DNA from: Flagellimonas oceani
Lineage (GTDB): Bacteria > Bacteroidota > Bacteroidia > Flavobacteriales > Flavobacteriaceae
Assembly: GCF_011068285.1 (NCBI RefSeq)
Contig: NZ_CP049616.1
Location: 124,001 to 188,000 of the forward strand
Direction: 5' to 3'
Length of the DNA: 64,000 nucleotides
Part shown: in pieces, positions 28,443 to 34,724 of the stretch
Numbering within the stretch: the stretch's first letter is position 1
Layout of the letters: each line of letters starts with the position of its first letter
Notes under the pieces: generated by a model
Database searches by the model: none
Told to the model about the DNA's origin: nothing
The model's input: only the letters and a program-made list of their open reading frames with translations
Position numbers and translations under genes: made by a program

Positions 28443-28447
28443 ACGAT
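28430..28447 (+). repeat. Cassette repeat 5
   Basis: AAAGTTCAAATAAACGAT, perfect consensus; it encodes the stop codon of the preceding gene. Confidence 0.85.
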
Positions 28448-28472
28448 TAGTCAAACTCTAATAATTAATCTC

Positions 28473-28970
28473 TTGAATAAAATTGATTCGACATTACTTT
28501 GGGAAATTTTAGAGGATATCAGACCAGAAAATAAGGAAGCGGATGTTATTGGGCAGATTACCTTTGAAAAGGTTGATGTTTTAGTTAAAAATCATTTTGA
28601 AAGAGATTTTTGTCAGTTGCTTTTAGATTCAATTGAAGTGAGTACTGACTTACGAAAGATTGCAATTATCTTAGATATACTCACTTGGTCAACTCCAGAT
28701 AACGGAACTAAATTAGATAGGTTAACTTCAGACTGGCTTGAATCAGGAGATTTGACTAAAATTAAATGTATTCTTTTTAGGCATGAATGGTTGCCTGAAA
28801 ATGAAGAATGGAAGAAAAAATCTGAAAGTATAATAAAAGCAGATGAGAGCTTAATTGATTTGGTTCAATATTATAATGAAGAAGTTGAATATTTTAAGAA
28901 TACAGGAATAAGAAGGATTGAGAAACTAAGGCGTTTAATCAATTCTTACCTAAGTTTAAGCAACGTATAA
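28473..28970 (+). CDS. Hypothetical helical protein, 165 aa (cassette unit 5)
   Basis: A soluble, acidic, mostly helical protein with Trp-containing segments (LLWEIL, LTWSTPD, DWLESGD). Family unknown. The start is TTG at 28473, 25 bp after repeat 5; no ATG is available near the beginning of the frame. The last bases of its TAA stop are the first bases of repeat 6. Confidence 0.6.
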   Translation: MNKIDSTLLWEILEDIRPENKEADVIGQITFEKVDVLVKNHFERDFCQLLLDSIEVSTDLRKIAIILDILTWSTPDNGTKLDRLTSDWLESGDLTKIKCILFRHEWLPENEEWKKKSESIIKADESLIDLVQYYNEEVEYFKNTGIRRIEKLRRLINSYLSLSNV

Positions 28971-28986
28971 AGTTCAAATAAACGAA
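28969..28986 (+). repeat. Cassette repeat 6
   Basis: AAAGTTCAAATAAACGAA, one mismatch in the last base; overlaps the preceding stop codon by two bases. Confidence 0.8.
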
Positions 28987-29008
28987 TGCAATATAACATA
29001 GAAAAACC

Positions 29009-30163
29009 ATGAGATTTAATATTTATCTATTAGGGATCATTGTACTTCTTTTCGGTTGTAAATCAGAGAACCGCAATCATGAAAAAGAAGAAATTGTCGA
29101 AAAGCAAGTCCAAGTAGATTTAAATCCCAATATTCATACTTCCCATATTGTAGAAATGTTCGTTTGGCCCGGCGAATATCCAACACGTCCTATGTGTGTT
29201 GCAGCCCAAATGTATTTTGAACCTTTTAAGGACCATCCTGCAATTAAACTTTCCGATAGTTTATTGCAAAACGAAATATTCTACTTTGACGAACTAACTG
29301 AAATCCTATTGTACCTAGATGATTTTCCAAGTACGAACTTCAAGTATTCACTTGATAATTCACCATATTCAAATAGAACAGGAATTATTAATGAATGGAT
29401 AAAAAAGTTGTCCGAATTCTATATCGATGCAAATGTGGAATCTTTCTTGAATGAAAACAAGGCATTTTATAATGGTGCGAGACAAGAAGTATTGAACAAT
29501 TTGCCTCCAAAAGATTTTGTCAAACAAATGGAAGAATACTACCGAGAGAAAAAAATAAGATATACGATTATACCTGCTCCTGAAATGCCTACTGGTGGCG
29601 CATATGGGTATAGAGGAATTGGTCCGTATGTGTACACTCCTGATGGAATGTTGATTTACCAAATAATAAGTGCTTCCTTACCAGTAGAAAAAGATAGTAT
29701 TTCCAATAAATACGAGTATTTTGGTTTTGACAATGAAAAATTCATCCTGCGTAATTCATATCATGAGTTCGGTCACGCATTTGTGAATACAATACTGGAT
29801 AAAAATGAAAATAAAATACTTCTTAACAGGTATGAGAATTTATTCACCCCTGAACTTCAAAATGTTATGGGAGCACAAAACTATGATAATTGGTTTGACT
29901 GCATCGCAGAACATCTAGTTCGATTAGGAGAAATAAGATTAGCTGAAAGGAGCGGTAATGAAAAATGGGCAAAAGAATTACGCAAATACCACACTAAAGA
30001 GTTGAATTTTATTTTTTTACCGCAATTTGAGGCCAAAATCAAGGAATACGAACAAAACGATAGTTTTAAAAGTTTTGAGAAGTTTTTGCCAATTCTCTTG
30101 AAAGAACTAGACTATTTTGATTCAGAAAAGATAAAGAGCTTAATAAAAAAAAGCACATCGTAA
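29009..30163 (+). CDS. DUF4932-like lipoprotein with HExxH motif (cassette unit 6)
   Basis: A 384-residue lipoprotein (signal ending LLFGC, Cys17). The motif NSYHEFGHAFVN places HEFGH at residues 252-256, a zinc-metalloprotease signature, and FDCIAEHLVRLGE about 45 residues later offers a possible third ligand. The arrangement resembles DUF4932 proteins. Peptidase activity is inferred, not shown. At about 1.2 kb its unit is the largest of the array. Repeat 7 follows the stop by three bases. Confidence 0.7.
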   Translation: MRFNIYLLGIIVLLFGCKSENRNHEKEEIVEKQVQVDLNPNIHTSHIVEMFVWPGEYPTRPMCVAAQMYFEPFKDHPAIKLSDSLLQNEIFYFDELTEILLYLDDFPSTNFKYSLDNSPYSNRTGIINEWIKKLSEFYIDANVESFLNENKAFYNGARQEVLNNLPPKDFVKQMEEYYREKKIRYTIIPAPEMPTGGAYGYRGIGPYVYTPDGMLIYQIISASLPVEKDSISNKYEYFGFDNEKFILRNSYHEFGHAFVNTILDKNENKILLNRYENLFTPELQNVMGAQNYDNWFDCIAEHLVRLGEIRLAERSGNEKWAKELRKYHTKELNFIFLPQFEAKIKEYEQNDSFKSFEKFLPILLKELDYFDSEKIKSLIKKSTS

Positions 30164-30166
30164 CAT

Positions 30167-30184
30167 AATGTTCAAATAATCGAT
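30167..30184 (+). repeat. Cassette repeat 7
   Basis: AATGTTCAAATAATCGAT, two mismatches to consensus. Confidence 0.75.
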
Positions 30185-30261
30185 ACCTAAAACATTCCTG
30201 ATTTAATTCCCTTTGATAAATTTTTAATAAGTATGTGTCAATAATATGTTATAATGCGTAT

Positions 30262-30279
30262 ATTGTATGTAAATACAAT
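30262..30279 (+). promoter_or_regulatory. Candidate parD operator
   Basis: Inverted repeat ATTGTAT/ATACAAT with a 4-bp spacer, ending 4 bp before the parD ATG. ParD-type antitoxins usually autoregulate through such sites. Confidence 0.5.
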
Positions 30280-30283
30280 TATT

Positions 30284-30544
30284 ATGGCAACAATAAGAAA
30301 ATCATTAACTATAACTGCTGCCCAGGAAGAGTGGATTAAATTACAAATCGAGAATGGTGGCTTCGCAAACGATAGTGAGTACATGCGACATCTAATACGA
30401 TTAGATGAGGAGCGCAATAGGGAGTTTCTAATCACTAAGGCGGCCATACAAGATGGTTATGATAGTGGCATAAGTTCTAAAATCAGGTCTGTTGATGAAA
30501 TTATTGAAGCTGCGATAGTTCGTAAAAAGAACAGAAATGCCTAG
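30284..30544 (+). CDS. parD: ParD-like antitoxin (cassette unit 7)
   Basis: An 86-residue antitoxin of the ParD/CopG (ribbon-helix-helix) type: MATIRKSLTITAAQEEWI starts the DNA-binding strand and helices, followed by a charged toxin-binding tail. I prefer ATG 30284 over 30254 because it matches the family start and leaves the inverted repeat upstream. It overlaps the toxin gene by 8 bases. It should neutralise ParE and repress the pair. Confidence 0.85.
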   Translation: MATIRKSLTITAAQEEWIKLQIENGGFANDSEYMRHLIRLDEERNREFLITKAAIQDGYDSGISSKIRSVDEIIEAAIVRKKNRNA

Positions 30545-30827
30545 ATATTATTTATCGTCCAAAGCGGATGACGATATCGATGATATAGTGGATTATACCT
30601 TGGAAACTTGGGGGGAATCACAGACCCATATCTATGTTACCGAATTATACCAATTTTTACAAACTCTGGCAGATAATCCCGATTTTGGTCGAAGTGCTTC
30701 AGAATTTGCAGCTCTACTTAGAAGATACAACTATAAGGCGCACACAATTTTTTATGAACCAATTGAAAAGGGCATATTCGTTGTTCGCATTTTAGGACAG
30801 GTAAGAGATTTCAAAAGACATCTATAA
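30537..30827 (+). CDS. parE: ParE/RelE-superfamily toxin (cassette unit 7)
   Basis: A 96-residue toxin. PRYYLSSKADDDIDDIVDYT and ...GIFVVRILGQVRDFKRHL are the typical ends of the ParE fold; ParE toxins poison DNA gyrase in studied cases. It overlaps parD. The pair sits last in the array, and its presence may stabilise the island. Repeat 8 follows its stop by 19 bp. Confidence 0.85.
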   Translation: MPRYYLSSKADDDIDDIVDYTLETWGESQTHIYVTELYQFLQTLADNPDFGRSASEFAALLRRYNYKAHTIFYEPIEKGIFVVRILGQVRDFKRHL

Positions 30828-30846
30828 CAGATATTTATCTGATTAA

Positions 30847-30864
30847 AAAGTTCAAACAATCAAT
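30847..30864 (+). repeat. Cassette repeat 8 (array end)
   Basis: AAAGTTCAAACAATCAAT, three mismatches to consensus; last and most diverged direct copy, no gene follows before attR. Confidence 0.65.
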
Positions 30865-30963
30865 TAACAGTTTACATGGTTATTACATGGATAGATATTT
30901 AATCCTATTTGATTATTATTGATTAATTTTGGCTTATACGAAAGGAGATTGCTCATAGTGGTC

Positions 30964-30978
30964 TGTAATTCGGTTAGT
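30964..30978 (+). repeat. Island-end direct repeat, right copy
   Basis: TGTAATTCGGTTAGT, identical to 22049-22063, 49 bp before attR. Confidence 0.6.
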
Positions 30979-30980
30979 TA

Positions 30981-32621
30981 CTAAACATAAGCAAGGCACA
31001 AGTCAATAAACTTAAGGGCTAGCGGATGGGGTTCGAATCCTCCCTGGGTCACTAAACGGGATTTTTCACAAATCGAGTGGAAATTCCCGTTTTTTATTTC
31101 CTTCAAATTACCTGAAAACGAACTGATTGCGCCAAAAATTTCATTGACCCGAAAAGTTCGAACTGCTTTGTTTTTGAAGTCATACCCAATCCCGTCTGGG
31201 AACACCATATATTGTATGGCCCTTTTCGTTTCCAGATTGCCTAACTTCCACAATACAGGGAGGTTGCAGGCATAACCAAGTGCCAATTTTACGGACTTTT
31301 TGAGGTTCGAACTATTTATTCCCCCATTTTCCAATTTCATCTCCAGCTCCCTTTGTTCGGCTTTCAGTTCCGGCATGAAAAGATTGTACTGGGACTTTGT
31401 GATCTCGTTCAGCACGACATATCTTCTCTCCAATGTGGCTATCCGTTCTTTAAGTTGGCCGAGTTCTTTGGCCAACCGCTTTTGATCTTCAAGTGCCTCT
31501 TGGTTTTTATCTATCAAGGTGTCATGTATGATATCGGTCAAAGGTTCGATATACTTTTTGTCGGCAATTGTAAACCTGCCCAATAGGTTTAAAAATTCTT
31601 TATGGAGCTTATTGGCACTTCTGTTCTCCTTGCTGCCCTTGCGTCTGTTCTTGTAATAGTATAGGCCCTTTTTCTTCACAATATATCCAGTGTAGGGCGT
31701 TCCACAGGCCGAAGATCTGACAAACATTTTCAATGGCAGGTTTTCGTCATCGAACGAATATTTCTTCGGTGGTTCACCTGCATGGAGCAGATTGTGGATC
31801 TTGAGAAACATTTCTTTCGATATGAGGGCCTCGTGTTTCCCTTGGATGACTTCACCGGGAATAAGGCTGTTCACGATAAGCCCACAATAGAACGGGTTCC
31901 TGAAAAGGTCCGTCAATCTTTTTGCATGCATGTCCAGCCCCTTTTCTTTCAATCGCTTTGCAATCTCGACATGGGACATATTGGAGTTAGCTTTCCATAA
32001 AAAAGCCTGTTTGAGCAATCTTCCTTTCTCCGAGATCACAAAATTCGGGATCTTCCCCTTACCGGGATTCGTATTGGTGTATCCAAATGGATAGGCACCG
32101 GTCCAATGGCCCCTTCTCAGTTTCTCCCGCATTCCCGTAATGGATTTGTCCCTACGGATCTGGTTATCGAAGTGGGAGAACATGTGGTACAGGTTTTCCT
32201 GGAACGTACCCGCACTTGTGGTCACATCGATTTCCTGGGTGGCCGATATAACGGCCACTCCCTGCTTTTTTAACTGCTCGCTGATATAGGCACCGTTCGC
32301 ACCTGTTCTGGAAAATCTATCATAGGAATAGACGATGATATAACCGATGTTCTTTCTCCTTTTGACATAGCTGAGCATTCTTTGGAACTCCCTGCGCTCA
32401 TCGCTCTTTGCGGATTCATAGGTTCCCCCAAAATATTCCAATACTTCCAATTCTTTTCGAATTGCATATTCCTGGCAATATTTGAGTTGTGTCGTCAGGC
32501 TGGCATTGTTGTCAAATTGCTCCTTACTGGAAACACGGGTGTAGATGACCGCCGTATTGTTCTTTCCTATTATCCTTCCTTTTTCTTTTTTCGCAAATTG
32601 ACTGAATACCTCTAGGCCCAT
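30981..32621 (-). CDS. Large serine recombinase
   Basis: A 546-residue large serine recombinase. The N-terminal resolvase domain has VIYTRVSSKEQ (catalytic Ser near residue 31) and IIVYSYDRFSR; then come a recombinase domain (about 165-270), a zinc-ribbon region (SSACGTPYTGY, apparently short of cysteines) and a coiled coil near 365-410. Its last ~25 codons run antisense through the tRNA terminator and attR and out into the island, so the present C-terminus is probably a product of the island's insertion. It likely moves the mobilizable element to its right. Confidence 0.85.
   Translation of the reverse strand: MGLEVFSQFAKKEKGRIIGKNNTAVIYTRVSSKEQFDNNASLTTQLKYCQEYAIRKELEVLEYFGGTYESAKSDERREFQRMLSYVKRRKNIGYIIVYSYDRFSRTGANGAYISEQLKKQGVAVISATQEIDVTTSAGTFQENLYHMFSHFDNQIRRDKSITGMREKLRRGHWTGAYPFGYTNTNPGKGKIPNFVISEKGRLLKQAFLWKANSNMSHVEIAKRLKEKGLDMHAKRLTDLFRNPFYCGLIVNSLIPGEVIQGKHEALISKEMFLKIHNLLHAGEPPKKYSFDDENLPLKMFVRSSACGTPYTGYIVKKKGLYYYKNRRKGSKENRSANKLHKEFLNLLGRFTIADKKYIEPLTDIIHDTLIDKNQEALEDQKRLAKELGQLKERIATLERRYVVLNEITKSQYNLFMPELKAEQRELEMKLENGGINSSNLKKSVKLALGYACNLPVLWKLGNLETKRAIQYMVFPDGIGYDFKNKAVRTFRVNEIFGAISSFSGNLKEIKNGNFHSICEKSRLVTQGGFEPHPLALKFIDLCLAYV
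31028..31053 (+). repeat. attR: 26-bp tRNA-end repeat (right)
   Basis: Exact copy of the tRNA-Arg 3' end at 21918-21943, without a tRNA 5' part. It marks the right end of the island. Confidence 0.92.
31054..31095 (+). terminator. Displaced original terminator of tRNA-Arg
   Basis: AAACGGGA pairs with TCCCGTTT and is followed by TTTATTT. It begins at the base after attR, so before the island arrived it stood directly behind tRNA-Arg, 9.1 kb from its present gene. Confidence 0.7.
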
Positions 32622-32631
32622 ATGTTGAAGT

Positions 32632-32844
32632 TTATCTTGACTTTTCGTTTTTATTGGATTTTCCGGCCTCCCTTTTGTACAATTCCCTGACTATCAGATT
32701 GAAGGTTTCGTTTTCAGATAAGGAATTGCCCTCAATGGCACAGGAATTATAGGTGAGGCGTGCAGCTTGATGGATCTCAAATTTTCTCTTTTCGGGCAAA
32801 GAGCCGAACCATGATGTGATATTTTTCAACTCATCATTTTCCAT
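32632..32844 (-). CDS. Small Fic N-terminal-like protein (possible antitoxin)
   Basis: A 70-residue protein resembling only the N-terminal part of a Fic protein. TYNSCAIEGNSLSENET contains S34xxxE38G39, the (S/T)xxxE(G/N) inhibitory motif of Fic antitoxins, at the same residue numbers as T34xxxE38G39 of the adjacent Fic protein. No Fic core follows. It lies 14 bp downstream of the fic gene and 10 bp before the recombinase start. It may be an antitoxin or a trimmed duplicate. Confidence 0.6.
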   Translation of the reverse strand: MENDELKNITSWFGSLPEKRKFEIHQAARLTYNSCAIEGNSLSENETFNLIVRELYKREAGKSNKNEKSR

Positions 32845-32858
32845 GGTCGGACCATACT

Positions 32859-33668
32859 TTAAAGAACCATTCTGAACCCCCTGTCCTTCCCTTTATGTTG
32901 TTTGAGGTCGATGGCCTTGTTCATTCTTTTCAACAATGCATCCTCGATGTATCGTTCAACAAGTCCCGGTCTGTTTTCCAAATATTGCTCTACCAAGGTT
33001 GAATTGTAATTGATGCTCTTGTCGTCGAACACGAACAGGGGAAAGCCCTTCTTCATCGTCAAAAAATTTATCAGTAGTCTTCCGGTCCTTTTGTTGCCGT
33101 CCACAAAGGGTTGGTGGAGCCAAAGTTCCTGTGCCAAAAAGGCTGCCTTCTTGATTTCAGATGCGGTACTTTTTTCGACCTGCGCCACCAGTCTGTCCAT
33201 GTTCTCGGAAACATTATCGGGAGAGCTCAAGGGTTCCATACGTTCAATCACCTTGCTGCCCCGACTTATTTGGATAAGGTTGTTGCTCACCTTGAAATTG
33301 CCCGGTTCCTGGCCCTTTTGTTTGGCATCGATATAGAAATCGTCCAATTTCCATAGGTTGCCTATCACCAACCAGTTCAATTCTATCATTAGGGATGTGG
33401 AGAGTTCCTCCTTGGCCCTAACGGCATTGAGCATTCGTACCAAGGCCTTGTACATTCCCTTTTGTTCCAAAATGTCCTTTGTCCTGATATTGTTTCCCGA
33501 AATGGTATCGGTGGACAACAATTGGGTGGTCTGTGCCAAGGTGAGCTTGTTGCCCTCCAGTTTATTGGTCAAATGGACATAACTGAAAAGCATTTCCCTT
33601 TCCTCTTCAAACGACATGGTAAGGTTCAACTCTTTGTACTTCCGAAATGTTTCCTGTATTGTTCCCAT
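32859..33668 (-). CDS. Fic domain protein
   Basis: A 269-residue Fic protein. The core motif HQPFVDGNKRTGR is at residues 185-197, complete with catalytic His, acidic residue and GNxRxGR loop, so AMP transfer or a related modification is expected. An N-terminal inhibitory motif, TNKLEG at residues 34-39, suggests self-inhibition (class II). There is no signal peptide. It is co-directional with the recombinase and the small Fic-like gene, and the target is unknown. Confidence 0.88.
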   Translation of the reverse strand: MGTIQETFRKYKELNLTMSFEEEREMLFSYVHLTNKLEGNKLTLAQTTQLLSTDTISGNNIRTKDILEQKGMYKALVRMLNAVRAKEELSTSLMIELNWLVIGNLWKLDDFYIDAKQKGQEPGNFKVSNNLIQISRGSKVIERMEPLSSPDNVSENMDRLVAQVEKSTASEIKKAAFLAQELWLHQPFVDGNKRTGRLLINFLTMKKGFPLFVFDDKSINYNSTLVEQYLENRPGLVERYIEDALLKRMNKAIDLKQHKGKDRGFRMVL

Positions 33669-33671
33669 TGA

Positions 33672-33899
33672 TTATTTGGACTTTAAAAATTTAAATTGGC
33701 CCGTAATTGTCACCAACGTTTTAACTATACCTTCATCTACACCGGGAATGGGCTTTTCACAATTATCGCAGAAAAAATACTCCGGTGATTGTCGGTTCCC
33801 GCATTTACAATAATCCAATTCCAAGTTGGCGATATCATCGAACATTCTCAAGTCTTCTTTTGAAAACCTGGTCCTATCTCCATGCCATTGCTTTTTCAT
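33672..33899 (-). CDS. Small zinc-ribbon protein
   Basis: A 75-residue protein with CKCG and CDNC cysteine pairs, 14-18 residues apart, a likely zinc ribbon. It ends 3 bp before the fic start, so it is in the same transcript. No family is recognised; a DNA- or protein-binding role is a guess from the fold only. Confidence 0.6.
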   Translation of the reverse strand: MKKQWHGDRTRFSKEDLRMFDDIANLELDYCKCGNRQSPEYFFCDNCEKPIPGVDEGIVKTLVTITGQFKFLKSK

Positions 33900-34090
33900 A
33901 CCTTCTTGTCGTTATTTGTACTTTGGGTCGACCCCTATCTTCATTGGAACTTTCCTTCGATTTTCAGGAACTTTCCTTTTCGAAATGCCTCTGATTGCTT
34001 GGTCCGCTCACCGCTTATTATCAGTATTCCTTATTCCCATTACCTGTGGTGATCTAAATTAAAACTTTATCACGTTCTTCACAAAAAAAG

Positions 34091-34288
34091 TCAAAAGCCT
34101 TTTTTATCAGGTCGTTCATTCTCTATTCGCTGAACATGGCCGCAGACTATGTCGGCCAGTTGTTGGAGTTGTTCCACGATCTTTTTCGCTTCTTCCTCCG
34201 GGCAGTCCTCAAAACCTTTATACGTTCTGAGCCATGTACTGTTGAATGTTCTGTTTTTCCACTTTAGCTCGATTATCGGGTTTGACAT
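34091..34288 (-). CDS. Hypothetical protein, 65 aa
   Basis: A small charged protein with a helical C-terminal half (EEEAKKIVEQLQQLADIV). It is co-directional with the mobilization genes and lies between mob and recombinase modules. I do not recognise it. Its amino-acid composition is natural and its frame is free of competing genes, which is the only support for it. Confidence 0.45.
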   Translation of the reverse strand: MSNPIIELKWKNRTFNSTWLRTYKGFEDCPEEEAKKIVEQLQQLADIVCGHVQRIENERPDKKGF

Positions 34289-34374
34289 TTCCTATAAATA
34301 GCAATAGCTCCTGAATCTTGAAGGTCACTACCGTATTTGTAAAGCAGGCTTTAATTTACCTTTTTTAATCGATC

Positions 34375-34392
34375 TGATCCCTTGCGGGATCA
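34375..34392. other. Hairpin between small mobile-element genes
   Basis: Perfect 7-bp stem TGATCCC/GGGATCA with a 4-nt loop, 31 bp past the stop of the gene at 34423. No T-run follows on the minus strand, so it is a weak terminator candidate. Confidence 0.35.
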
Positions 34393-34422
34393 TTGTTTTG
34401 TTCCATACTTATGAGGTGTCGG

Positions 34423-34713
34423 TCAACAACTTTTGGTTTTTGCGAAAGGATCGATCTTTTTTCTAAAAATCCTGTTCACACAGACAATCTTACCATTGCT
34501 TTGTTTGATCTCGAGATTTTGAAAATCGTGTTGTTTCAACATATCGATGATACGCTCCCCTGTGTCCAATCGTTCCAGACCTTCAATGGCATCGACCTCC
34601 CCGTTCTTGATGATCACTTTGATGGACAGGAACCTTTTGCTGCGCATCATTTCCAATACCTGGATCTCGGAGGGGGACAATCCCGAATGTTCTTGCTTGT
34701 TGTTGTTTTCCAT
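34423..34713 (-). CDS. Hypothetical mobile-element protein, 96 aa
   Basis: A 96-residue soluble protein; after a polar start (MENNNKQEHSGLSPSE) comes a small alpha/beta segment (SIKVIIKNGEVDAIEGLE ... MLKQHDFQNLEIKQSNGKIV). It lies 11 bp downstream of the relaxase gene on the same strand. Proteins of this kind accompany flavobacterial mob genes, but I know of no function. Confidence 0.55.
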   Translation of the reverse strand: MENNNKQEHSGLSPSEIQVLEMMRSKRFLSIKVIIKNGEVDAIEGLERLDTGERIIDMLKQHDFQNLEIKQSNGKIVCVNRIFRKKIDPFAKTKSC

Positions 34714-34724
34714 AAGTTCAAGTT

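Larger units (their letters stand above)
25850..30864 (+). repeat. Cassette-like array: eight direct 18-bp repeats spacing seven gene units
   Basis: Copies start at 25850, 26479, 27188, 27707, 28430, 28969, 30167 and 30847. Repeat-to-repeat distances are 629, 709, 519, 723, 539, 1198 and 680 bp. Each unit holds one gene (the last a two-gene toxin-antitoxin pair), all on the plus strand, and each repeat overlaps the preceding stop codon or lies within about 32 bp after it. The consensus is AAAGTTCAAATAAACGAT. Confidence 0.85.
21944..31053. mobile_element. tRNA-Arg genomic island with tyrosine recombinase and cassette-like cargo
   Basis: The island is bounded by the 26-bp att repeats (attL 21918-21943, attR 31028-31053). 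It contains a tyrosine recombinase next to attL, about 0.9 kb without genes, a LRR-like lipoprotein gene, and an array of small co-oriented genes separated by an 18-bp repeat. No conjugation or replication gene is present, so it depends on outside help to move between cells. The cargo is clearly AT-richer than the dcw region. Confidence 0.88.

Noticed and set aside
25850..30864. Reading the repeats as canonical integron attC sites or a CRISPR array
   Set aside because: The repeats lack the attC core ends and symmetry, and spacers are 500-1200 bp with genes, far from CRISPR spacing.
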